13,836 nucleotides of DNA from JACJWR01 sp964474045 (GTDB taxonomy: Bacteria > Actinomycetota > Actinomycetes > S36-B12 > UBA10799), in contig CAYYRC010000041.1 in assembly GCA_964474045.1 (NCBI GenBank), positions 1 to 13,836 of the forward strand, given 5' to 3'. The position numbers and the translations under genes were made by a program. How positions within the stretch are numbered: position 1 is the first letter of the stretch; the number at the start of each line of letters is the position of its first letter. Positions 1 to 6,667 of this stretch are shown here, piece by piece. A model generated the notes under the pieces. The model did no database searches. It was not told the DNA's origin and saw nothing but the letters and a program-made list of their open reading frames with translations.

Positions 1-203
1 ATCTTCTCGAACGGGTCCTCGAGCTCGATCTCCTTGGCGATGGAGACGCCGTCGTTGGTGATGGTGGGTGCGCCCCACTTCTTCTCGAGGACGACGTTGC
101 GGCCCTTGGGGCCGAGCGTGACCTTGACGGCGTCGGCGAGGGTGTTCATGCCCCGCTCCAGCGACCGTCGGGCCTCCTCGTCAAAAGCGATGATCTTCGC
201 CAT
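1..203 (-). CDS. groEL: Chaperonin GroEL, N-terminal part (cut by window edge)
   Basis: The N-terminal 67 residues of the 60-kDa chaperonin, which folds proteins in the cytosol in an ATP-driven double ring. The translation begins MAKIIAFDEEARRSLERG and continues through VKVTLGPKGRNVVL and the nucleotide-binding region TNDGVSIAKEIELEDPFEK, all hallmark GroEL sequence. The start is the ATG at 201-203, preceded about 10 nt upstream by a GGAAGGAAG ribosome binding site. The rest of the gene lies outside the window. No groES is found upstream; a cold-shock gene is there instead. That matches the stand-alone groEL2-type locus of actinobacteria rather than a groESL operon. Two CIRCE operators upstream point to HrcA repression. 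Confidence 0.97.
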   Translation of the reverse strand, partial: MAKIIAFDEEARRSLERGMNTLADAVKVTLGPKGRNVVLEKKWGAPTITNDGVSIAKEIELEDPFEK

Positions 204-341
204 TGAGTATGTCTTCCTTCCGGAACTCCGGTGGTGGTTGAACCCGCCGAGCCGTCCGCGACGAACGGCGGAGCCGGTGCCGGTCCTTTCCCGGCCCGCG
301 CCCCACCTCGACTGAGCGGGGGTGACCCGGCGGCAGCAGCG

Positions 342-368
342 TTATCACTCCCGACCGCCGAGTGCTAA
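342..368 (-). promoter_or_regulatory. CIRCE operator, groEL-proximal copy
   Basis: Inverted repeat TTATCACTC, 9-nt spacer, GAGTGCTAA, close to the HrcA-binding consensus TTAGCACTC-N9-GAGTGCTAA (one mismatch). It lies about 140 bp upstream of the groEL start, in the 5' leader or promoter. In this family HrcA represses groE at normal temperature and releases it on heat shock. Confidence 0.88.
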
Positions 369-373
369 CGCCA

Positions 374-402
374 ATGTTGGCACTCTCCGGCCGAGAGTGC
401 AA
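374..402 (-). promoter_or_regulatory. Candidate groEL promoter inside the CIRCE pair
   Basis: On the minus strand a TTGCAC -35-like hexamer (397-402) is followed after exactly 17 nt by CAACAT (374-379), a weak -10. The -35 lies inside the distal CIRCE, so HrcA binding would block polymerase. A second weak pair (TTAGCA...TAACGC, spacing 18) overlaps the proximal CIRCE. Only sequence resemblance supports either. Confidence 0.4.
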
Positions 403-403
403 G
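377..403 (-). promoter_or_regulatory. CIRCE operator, groEL-distal copy
   Basis: TTGGCACTC, 9-nt spacer, GAGTGCAAG: the GCACTC/GAGTGC core and the spacing are exact, with mismatches only in the outer bases. It sits 8 bp from the first copy, so the two operators are tandem. It overlaps the candidate groEL promoter. Confidence 0.85.
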
Positions 404-437
404 CAGCGGGGTCGAGATGTGAAGGGCACCACACGCA

Positions 438-472
438 CCAAGGGGTCCCGCGATGACCGCGGGACCCCTTGG
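438..472 (-). terminator. Strong hairpin terminator after the cold-shock gene
   Basis: A perfect 15-bp inverted repeat: CCAAGGGGTCCCGCG (438-452), 5-nt loop, CGCGGGACCCCTTGG (458-472). It lies 22 bp beyond the csp stop and before the groEL promoter. There is no U-tract on the minus-strand side, as is common for actinobacterial terminators. It probably ends the csp transcript and insulates groEL. Confidence 0.85.
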
Positions 473-494
473 CGTTGGTTTGGGAAGACGAGCC

Positions 495-710
495 TCAGAT
501 GAGGTGGACCGCCTCGGCCTGCGGACCCTTGGGGCCGCTGACGATGCGGAACTCCACGCGCTGCTCCTCGTCGAGGGACTTGTAGCCGTCCATGTCGATG
601 GCGCTGTAGTGCACGAAGACGTCACGGTCCTGGCCGTCGACCGAGAGGAAGCCGTAGCCCTTCTCGGAGTTGAACCACTTGACCACACCCTGGACGGTGT
701 CATTGCTCAT
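495..710 (-). CDS. cspA: Cold-shock domain protein (CspA family)
   Basis: A complete 71-residue single-domain cold-shock protein: a small OB-fold protein that binds single-stranded RNA or DNA in the cytosol and melts mRNA structure. Both RNA-binding motifs are present: RNP1 as KGYGFL (residues 17-22) inside KWFNSEKGYGFL, and RNP2 as VFVHYSAI (31-38). The length is normal for the family. The start chosen is the ATG at 708-710; the reading frame stays open upstream, but homologues begin near here and AAAGG lies about 10 nt before this ATG. It has the same direction as thrC, 70 bp downstream of it, and a strong terminator follows. The symbol is by family; actinobacteria carry several paralogues. 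Confidence 0.95.
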   Translation of the reverse strand: MSNDTVQGVVKWFNSEKGYGFLSVDGQDRDVFVHYSAIDMDGYKSLDEEQRVEFRIVSGPKGPQAEAVHLI

Positions 711-740
711 TGCGATGGTGCCTTTGCTGTGAGGTGATGC

Positions 741-758
741 ATCCGGCGATCGCCGGAT
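741..758. repeat. Perfect 18-bp palindrome between thrC and csp
   Basis: ATCCGGCGATCGCCGGAT is fully self-complementary (7-bp stem, GATC loop if folded). It sits 22 bp after the thrC stop and 30 bp before the csp start. It could be the thrC terminator (no U-tract), a hairpin in the csp 5' leader, or a protein site. A minus-strand TACAGT at about 770 is a possible csp -10 box just upstream, which would place the palindrome at the head of the csp mRNA. Confidence 0.5.
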
Positions 759-780
759 ACTTCGGACAACTGTACGGCAC

Positions 781-2064
781 TCAGCCCAGCAGGGCCAGAA
801 CAGCCTCGGGGTCTGGCGGAATAATCGCCGTCGGACCAACCCGATCCACCACGGCGTCGAGCGTCTTGAGGCCGTCGCCGGTGTTGAGGATCACAGTCTC
901 GGCATCCGGGTCAAGCCGGCCCTCGGCAAGGAGTTTGCGCAGCGTGGCCACCACGACGCCACCCGCGGTCTCGCCGAAGACGCCCTCCGTGCGCGCCAGC
1001 AGCTCGATGCCCTCCACGATCTCGTCGTCGGTCACATCCGCGACCGCGCCGCCTGAGCGTCGCACCGCGTCCAGCGCGTAGGGACCGTCGGCCGGGTTGC
1101 CGATCGCGAGCGACTTCGCGATGGTGTCGGGCTTGACGGGGCGCACGACGTCCCAGCCGGCCTCGAAGGCCTGGGACACCGGCGCGCAACCGGCGGCCTG
1201 GGCGCCGAACACACGGTAGTCGGACTGCTCCACGAAGCCGAGGTCGGCCAGCTCGCGCCAGGCCTTGTCGACCTTGGTCAGCAGCGAGCCTGACGCCACC
1301 GGCGCCACCACCTGCTGCGGCAGCCGCCAGCCGAGCTGCTCGGCGATCTCGTAGCCCACGGTCTTGGAGCCCTCGGCGTAGTACGGGCGCAGGTTGACGT
1401 TGACGAAGCCCCAGCCTGCGGTCAACGGCTCGCCGATGAGCTCCGAGCACAGCCGGTTGACGTCGTCGTAGCAGCCCTCGACACCCAGCAGCACACCGCC
1501 GTAGGCAGCGGTGGTCACGGTCTTGCCGGCCTCGAGGTTGCTGGGGATGATCACGGCCGAGCCCATGCCGCCACGAGCAGCTGCAGCGGCTACGGCATGC
1601 GCCAGGTTGCCGGTCGAGGCGCAGGCGAGCGTCGTCAGGCCGAGAGCCCGGGCAGCGCCCTGGGCGACAGCGACGACACGGTCCTTGAAGGAGTGTGTGG
1701 GGTTGCCCGAGTCGTCCTTGATCCACAGCTTGCGCAGGCCGAGTTCGGCCGCCAGGCGGTCCGCGGAGTGCAGCCGGGTCCAGCCGGGGTTGAGGTTGGG
1801 CGCCGAAGGAGCGCCAGCGGGGACTGGCAGCAGGCCGGCATAGCGCCAGATGCTGGCCGGACCGGCCTCGATGGCCTCGCGGGTGACGCCGCTGAAGTCG
1901 TAGGCGACCTCTAGCGGGCCGAAGCACTCGGCGCAGGCGTAGGCGGCTCCGAGCTCGAACACGGCGCCGCACTCGCGACAGGTCAGACCGGTGGCGTTGC
2001 CGAAATCGCCAGGAACGACAGCAGGGGCATCGACCTGGGGGGAACACGAAACAGAAATACTCAT
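781..2064 (-). CDS. thrC: Threonine synthase (PLP-dependent, zinc-ribbon N-terminus)
   Basis: Converts O-phospho-L-homoserine and water to L-threonine and phosphate, the last step of threonine synthesis in the cytosol. The protein has 427 residues. Residues 29-47 carry two Cys pairs (CREC and CAEC), a zinc-ribbon-like module seen in the longer threonine synthases. The PLP lysine is K127 in GNPTHSFKDRV. CASTGNLAHA (148-157) and PVASGSLLTK (255-264) match the cofactor and phosphate loops of fold-type II enzymes, and NTGDGLKT (394-401) is the usual C-terminal motif. The ATG at 2062-2064 is chosen because a GAGAGG Shine-Dalgarno lies 11 nt before it. The leader is a SAM-I riboswitch, so expression should respond to S-adenosylmethionine. 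It is transcribed away from gpgS. A related fold-type II PLP enzyme is possible but less likely. Confidence 0.93.
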   Translation of the reverse strand: MSISVSCSPQVDAPAVVPGDFGNATGLTCRECGAVFELGAAYACAECFGPLEVAYDFSGVTREAIEAGPASIWRYAGLLPVPAGAPSAPNLNPGWTRLHSADRLAAELGLRKLWIKDDSGNPTHSFKDRVVAVAQGAARALGLTTLACASTGNLAHAVAAAAARGGMGSAVIIPSNLEAGKTVTTAAYGGVLLGVEGCYDDVNRLCSELIGEPLTAGWGFVNVNLRPYYAEGSKTVGYEIAEQLGWRLPQQVVAPVASGSLLTKVDKAWRELADLGFVEQSDYRVFGAQAAGCAPVSQAFEAGWDVVRPVKPDTIAKSLAIGNPADGPYALDAVRRSGGAVADVTDDEIVEGIELLARTEGVFGETAGGVVVATLRKLLAEGRLDPDAETVILNTGDGLKTLDAVVDRVGPTAIIPPDPEAVLALLG

Positions 2065-2081
2065 GGTTGAAGAGGCCTCTC

Positions 2082-2213
2082 CTCATCTACGCCCGACGAA
2101 ATTCGTCAGGCCGGAATTGGCACCTTCCCTGGCCGGCCTCGCGCATGAGCGCGAACAGCTACAGGTGGTTGCCGGGGCTTCGTCGGGCCGTTCCCTCTGC
2201 CCCTCTGGATGAG
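2082..2213 (-). promoter_or_regulatory. SAM-I (S-box) riboswitch in the thrC leader
   Basis: Read on the minus strand, the SAM-I conserved parts appear in order. P1 5' strand is CTCATC (2208-2213), followed by CAGAGG and GAGGGA (2192-2197). CCCGACGAAGCCCCGGCAACC-like sequence follows, ending in GGCAACC (2167-2173). A P3 hairpin has TCGCGC/GCGCGA arms (2139-2154). Then come GGTGCCAATTCC (2113-2124), a P4 arm around GACGAAATTCGTC (2095-2107), and the P1 3' strand GATGAG (2082-2087). P1 is a 6-bp match. The thrC Shine-Dalgarno region (AGGAGAGG) begins inside the P1 3' strand, and no intrinsic terminator lies between aptamer and gene. This suggests translational control: SAM binding stabilises P1 and hinders ribosome access. 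The aptamer call is firm; the OFF mechanism is inferred. Confidence 0.92.
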
Positions 2214-2236
2214 CGGTATTCAGTTGTTAAGGGCGG

Positions 2237-2265
2237 AGCCTAGCGGATGGGGTCGCTCGTGGGAA
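2237..2265 (-). promoter_or_regulatory. Candidate thrC promoter
   Basis: TAGGCT (2237-2242), a good actinobacterial -10, lies 17 nt from a weak -35 TTCCCA (2260-2265). Transcription would begin near 2230, placing the whole riboswitch in the leader RNA. Based on resemblance and position only. Confidence 0.45.
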
Positions 2266-2335
2266 GATCGGAGGGGCCGGGCGTCAGCAGCAGCCCGGCG
2301 TGCGGAGCGCAGAACACGGCGAAGGGCGGTGGCGG

Positions 2336-3289
2336 ATGCTCGAGGCATCGTCCCAGTGGCTCGCGTCGCATTCCTGGGCGGCGGCCCAGTGGCCCGCTGG
2401 TCGCGTCGCCGACGACGTGCGCGCGGCCGGCCTGTCGGTGGCCGTGGTGCTGCCGGCGCTGAACGAGGCCGCCACGGTGGGCCCGATCGTTGCCGCCATC
2501 CGCGCCGCGCTGCAGGTCGGCCAGCGCGGATCGCTGGGCATCGTCGATGAACTAGTGGTGGTGGATTCGGGCTCGACGGACGACACCGCGGCCATTGCCG
2601 CGGCAGCCGGGGCCCGAGTGGTGCGCCGCGAGGACGTCCTGGGCGAGCTGCCACCCGTCGCCGGCAAGGGCGAGGCGATGTGGCGCGGCCTGGCGGCCAC
2701 CACGTCCGATGTCGTGGTGTTCATCGACGCCGACCTGCAGTCCTTCACCCCCGACTACGTCACGGCGCTCGTCGGCCCCCTAGCCGCCGACCCCGCGCTG
2801 TCCCTGGTCAAGGCCGTGTACGAGCGCCCGCTAGTGGCCGGCGAGCGTGTGGTGCCGGCAGGTGGCGGCAGGGTGACCGAGCTGGTCGCACGACCATTGC
2901 TCAACCGCTTCTGGCCCGAGCTCGCCGCGGTGGTGCAGCCGCTCGCGGGCGAGTACGCCGGGCGGCGCTCGCTCCTGCGGAGCCTGCCGTTCCCATGCGG
3001 CTACGGAGTCGAGCTGGCGCTCATGGTGGACACCTACGCTCGCCACGGGCTGGCCGCGCTCGGACAGGTGGACCTGGGCGTCCGGGTGCACAGGCATCAC
3101 GACGACCACGGGCTGGGGGTGATGGCGGCGGAAATCCTGGACACGGCTCTGCGCCGCGTCCCAGGCGTCCCGGCCAGTACGACTGGCACGCTGACCCAGT
3201 TTGAGCGGGTGGGCACAGAGTTCCGGCCACGGGTGCGCCCGCTGGCCACCCTGGAGCGCCCGCCGCTGGCCCAAGTGCTCACCTCCTGA
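2336..3289 (+). CDS. gpgS: Glucosyl-3-phosphoglycerate synthase (GT81)
   Basis: Transfers glucose from an NDP-glucose donor to 3-phosphoglycerate. This is the first step towards glucosylglycerate and, in mycobacteria, the methylglucose lipopolysaccharides. The 317-residue GT-A protein shows PALNE (40-44), VDSGSTDDTA (76-85), GKGEA (110-114), the metal-binding DAD (131-133) in FIDADLQ, GGGRVTELVARPLL, PLAGEYAGRR, GYGVEL, and a closing LTQF motif. All match mycobacterial GpgS as I recall it. I chose the ATG at 2336 over the in-frame GTG at 2300: a purine-rich GAAGGGCGG lies before the ATG, whereas the GGAGGGG near the GTG is over 20 nt away. The gene is divergent from thrC. Its last 11 bp overlap the end of the opposite-strand DUF3263 gene. 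Confidence 0.93.
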   Translation: MLEASSQWLASHSWAAAQWPAGRVADDVRAAGLSVAVVLPALNEAATVGPIVAAIRAALQVGQRGSLGIVDELVVVDSGSTDDTAAIAAAAGARVVRREDVLGELPPVAGKGEAMWRGLAATTSDVVVFIDADLQSFTPDYVTALVGPLAADPALSLVKAVYERPLVAGERVVPAGGGRVTELVARPLLNRFWPELAAVVQPLAGEYAGRRSLLRSLPFPCGYGVELALMVDTYARHGLAALGQVDLGVRVHRHHDDHGLGVMAAEILDTALRRVPGVPASTTGTLTQFERVGTEFRPRVRPLATLERPPLAQVLTS

Positions 3290-3626
3290 GGGACGCGTCG
3301 TGCCCGCCGGGCCGGTGGCGACCTCCGGCCGAGCGGTGCGAGCGCAGACGCCGCGCCTGCTCGCGGCGCCGGATGAGCGACCAGACGAAGGACGGCTCTG
3401 CGTGCAATGCCGCCGGGTCGTCCAAGATCGCGTTGAGCCGCTGGTAGTACCGCGCCAGGCTCCAGCCGAGCTGATCGTGGACGGCCTGCTCCTTGGCGCC
3501 CGGTACGTCCCAGTGCCGACGCTCCAGGGCAAGGACCGTCCGGTCGGCCTCGCTCAGGACCGTGCCCTCGGCAAGGGCCTCGGAGGAATCACCCGGACCG
3601 CCCGAGTGGATCTGCGCGCTGCTCAT
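3279..3626 (-). CDS. DUF3263 family protein
   Basis: A 115-residue protein with the DUF3263 core at about residues 22-95: LSEADRTVLALERRHWDVPG, then AKEQAV, LGWSLARYYQRLNAILDDP and a basic tail rich in Arg and His. The family is actinobacterial and of unknown function. The helical core with the RYYQRLN segment looks like a helix-turn-helix, so nucleic-acid binding is possible but unproven. The start is the ATG at 3624-3626, with GAAGG about 9 nt upstream; an in-frame GTG at 3633-3635 lies too close to that site. The first 38 bp overlap the end of the channel gene, suggesting translational coupling. The stop end overlaps gpgS tail-to-tail by 11 bp. In mycobacteria, as I recall, the DUF3263 gene sits near groEL2, beside a LytR_C gene. 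Confidence 0.85.
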   Translation of the reverse strand: MSSAQIHSGGPGDSSEALAEGTVLSEADRTVLALERRHWDVPGAKEQAVHDQLGWSLARYYQRLNAILDDPAALHAEPSFVWSLIRRREQARRLRSHRSAGGRHRPGGHDASLRR

Positions 3627-4437
3627 CGGTGTCACCCTTCGACGGCGGATCGCCGAGCTCTCCGGCCTTGCGGCGCAGGCGGTCGAGCTCCTGCTTGGAC
3701 ACCGTCACCGTCTCATCGGCGTCCGACACAACCTTGGCGACGACCTTGTCGGCGTCGGCCGGGGCTGCCTGTGCTGCTTGCTCGGCCTCGGCGACCGCGC
3801 GCCCGGCCGACTTGGCCGGCCGCACGTCGCTGGTGAAGCGCTGGGCCAAGCCGGCCGTGATGATCGACAGCAGCGCGACCCCGTTGACGAACAGCGTGGT
3901 CGCCACTAGCCGGCCGCCCAGGGTCACCGGATAGAAGTCGCCGTAGCCGACGGTGCTCACCGTCTCACCGGTCCACCAGAGGGCGTTGCCGAAGGTCGTG
4001 ATGTTCGCATCCGGCGACTTGGACTCGAAGAGCACCACCATGATCGCGGACACGACCATCGTCAAAGTCGTCGTGTAGAGCACGTACAGGCGGGCCTTGT
4101 CAGCAGCGCGCACGGGGAGCTTGCGCATCACGCTGAATGCGTGAACCACCATGAGGAAGCGCAAGACCGGGAAGACGACTGCCGCCAGCTGCGTCAGGTG
4201 CGTACGGACGAACCTCTTTCGGTTCGGGCTGAGGGTGAGGCCGATCAGGTAGTCGATGAGGAACGCCGCCCACGTCAGGGGGATGACGATCGCCGCGAAC
4301 TTCTTGTCGTCCTCGCTGGCCGAGCTGCTGAGCGTTATCGCAAAAGCCAGCAGGAACAGCATCGAGAGCACGAACATCGGGTAGGCGGCGATGCGCTCAT
4401 AGGTGCCTGCCTTGGATTCCTCCCAAGCCCGCAACAT
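3589..4437 (-). CDS. Potassium channel, voltage-gated-like pore protein
   Basis: A 282-residue membrane protein with the K+ selectivity filter TVGYGD at 162-167, in the pore loop NALWWTGETVSTVGYGDFYP. Hydrophobic segments fall at about 19-38, 47-68, 83-103, 116-137 (pore S5) and 176-199 (pore S6). There are thus about five membrane spans, with only a weakly charged S4-like segment (LRFLMVVHAFSVMRK). The tail, 200-282, is cytoplasmic, Ala- and charge-rich, and may be coiled-coil. This resembles small bacterial Kv-like channels with a degenerate sensor. The start chosen is the ATG at 4435-4437; a GTG 30 bp upstream (4467) is the main alternative, and neither has a good ribosome site (AAAGGA lies 18 nt before the ATG). 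The gene is divergent from the EamA gene and overlaps the DUF3263 gene downstream. Confidence 0.9.
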   Translation of the reverse strand: MLRAWEESKAGTYERIAAYPMFVLSMLFLLAFAITLSSSASEDDKKFAAIVIPLTWAAFLIDYLIGLTLSPNRKRFVRTHLTQLAAVVFPVLRFLMVVHAFSVMRKLPVRAADKARLYVLYTTTLTMVVSAIMVVLFESKSPDANITTFGNALWWTGETVSTVGYGDFYPVTLGGRLVATTLFVNGVALLSIITAGLAQRFTSDVRPAKSAGRAVAEAEQAAQAAPADADKVVAKVVSDADETVTVSKQELDRLRRKAGELGDPPSKGDTDEQRADPLGRSG

Positions 4438-4448
4438 CGCATGACGTC

Positions 4449-4478
4449 TCGAGAGTCCTTTGGCCACGGGCCTAGGAT
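4449..4478 (+). promoter_or_regulatory. Candidate promoter for the EamA transporter gene
   Basis: In the 82-bp divergent gap, TAGGAT (4473-4478) is a good -10, with a weak -35 TCGAGA (4449-4454) 18 nt upstream. Transcription would begin about 35 nt before the EamA ATG. Nothing clear was found for the channel gene in the other direction. Confidence 0.33.
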
Positions 4479-4519
4479 GCCGCCGACCTGCGGGTATCCC
4501 CTTGTGCCACGCTGCGCGC

Positions 4520-5472
4520 ATGGCGGAACAGACTGCGGTGGTGCCCGGCGGGGATGGCACTACACGACCCCGAGCCGCCGCCTGGTTGCCCGCGTGGCTG
4601 CTGCTGGCGGTCATCTGGGGTTCGAGCTTCCTGCTGATCAAAGTGGGGCTGCACTGGCTGCAGCCGCTGCAGCTCGCGGCACTGCGGGTGGTCAGCGGGG
4701 CCGCGACCATGCTGCTCGTGCTGCTGGTCACCCGCCAGGGGCTGCCGCGCGATCGCACGGCATGGTTGCACGCGAGCATCGTCGGCATCCTGCTCTCCGC
4801 GATCCCCTTCGTCCTGTTCGCCTGGGCCGAGACCCGCGTCACCTCGGTGCTCGCCGGCCTGTTCAACGCCGCGACCCCGCTGTTCACCGCCCTGGCCGGC
4901 CTGGCGATCGCGCGCGGTCAGCGCATCGGCGCCAACCGGAGTCTTGGGCTGGTCATCGGCGTCGTCGGCGTCGGGGTGATCCTGGCGGTGTGGCAGGGGC
5001 TGGCGGGCAGCACAGCCGGCTCGCTGGCCGCTATCGGGGCGACGGTCTGCTACGGCATCGGAATCCAATGGCAACAGCGCTTCCTGTCGCCGCGCCCGGA
5101 GCCGGCCGCGAGTCTGGTGGCGGCGCAGCTGACCGCCGGCGCGCTGCTGCTGGTGGTGCTGACGGCGTTCTCGGGCGAACGGCTGCCGCCGCAGGTGGAC
5201 TGGCAGGCGCTAGGCGCCGTGCTCGCGCTCGGCGTCGTCGGCACGGGTCTGGCCTACCTGCTGTTCTTCCGCGTCCAGAAGGTCGCCGGCGCCCTCAGCT
5301 CGTCGACCATCACCTATGCCACGCCGGTCGTGTCGACGCTCCTGGGCATCCTGGTGCTCGGCGAACCGCTCACGTGGAACCAACCCGTGGGTGCGCTGCT
5401 CGTGCTCGCCGGGGTGGCGCTGGTGCAGGGGTTCCTGCGGCCGCTGCCGGAACGGCAACCGGCCGGCCAGAG

Positions 5473-5476
<4 letters not shown>
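4520..5476 (+). CDS. EamA/DMT-family transporter (10 membrane spans)
   Basis: A 318-residue inner-membrane protein of the drug/metabolite transporter superfamily. It has two EamA repeats, residues about 25-150 and 160-305, each of about five hydrophobic helices. Family marks include AVIWGSSFLLIK near the first helix, RVVSGAATMLLVLL, and LGILVLGEPLTWNQPVGALLVLAGVAL at the end of the second repeat. Members export amino acids or other small metabolites; the substrate here cannot be told. The ATG at 4520 is preferred because it gives a short polar cytoplasmic N-terminus. A start at 4460 would add 20 unrelated residues. There is no clear Shine-Dalgarno. It is divergent from the channel gene, and its TAG stop overlaps the opposite-strand ATPase stop. 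Confidence 0.9.
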
Positions 5477-6666
<1,190 letters not shown>

Positions 6667-6667
6667 G

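Noticed and set aside
360..385. GAGTGCTAA-N8-TTGGCACTC as a third CIRCE
   Set aside because: The half-sites are in reversed order with an 8-nt gap. It is formed by the adjoining halves of the two true CIRCE copies.
911..2086. A 391-codon minus-strand frame starting just upstream of thrC
   Set aside because: It is out of frame with thrC, very Arg-rich, and gives no protein-family match. Its start would sit in the riboswitch P1 strand.
2300..2335. An earlier GTG start for gpgS
   Set aside because: No ribosome site at proper spacing. The ATG at 2336 has purine-rich sequence before it and gives an N-terminus of normal size for the family.
4438..4887. N-terminal extension of the channel frame to 4887
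   Set aside because: The extra residues are polar and low-complexity, have no membrane segment, and run opposite the start of the EamA gene. The channel-like sequence begins at about 4437.
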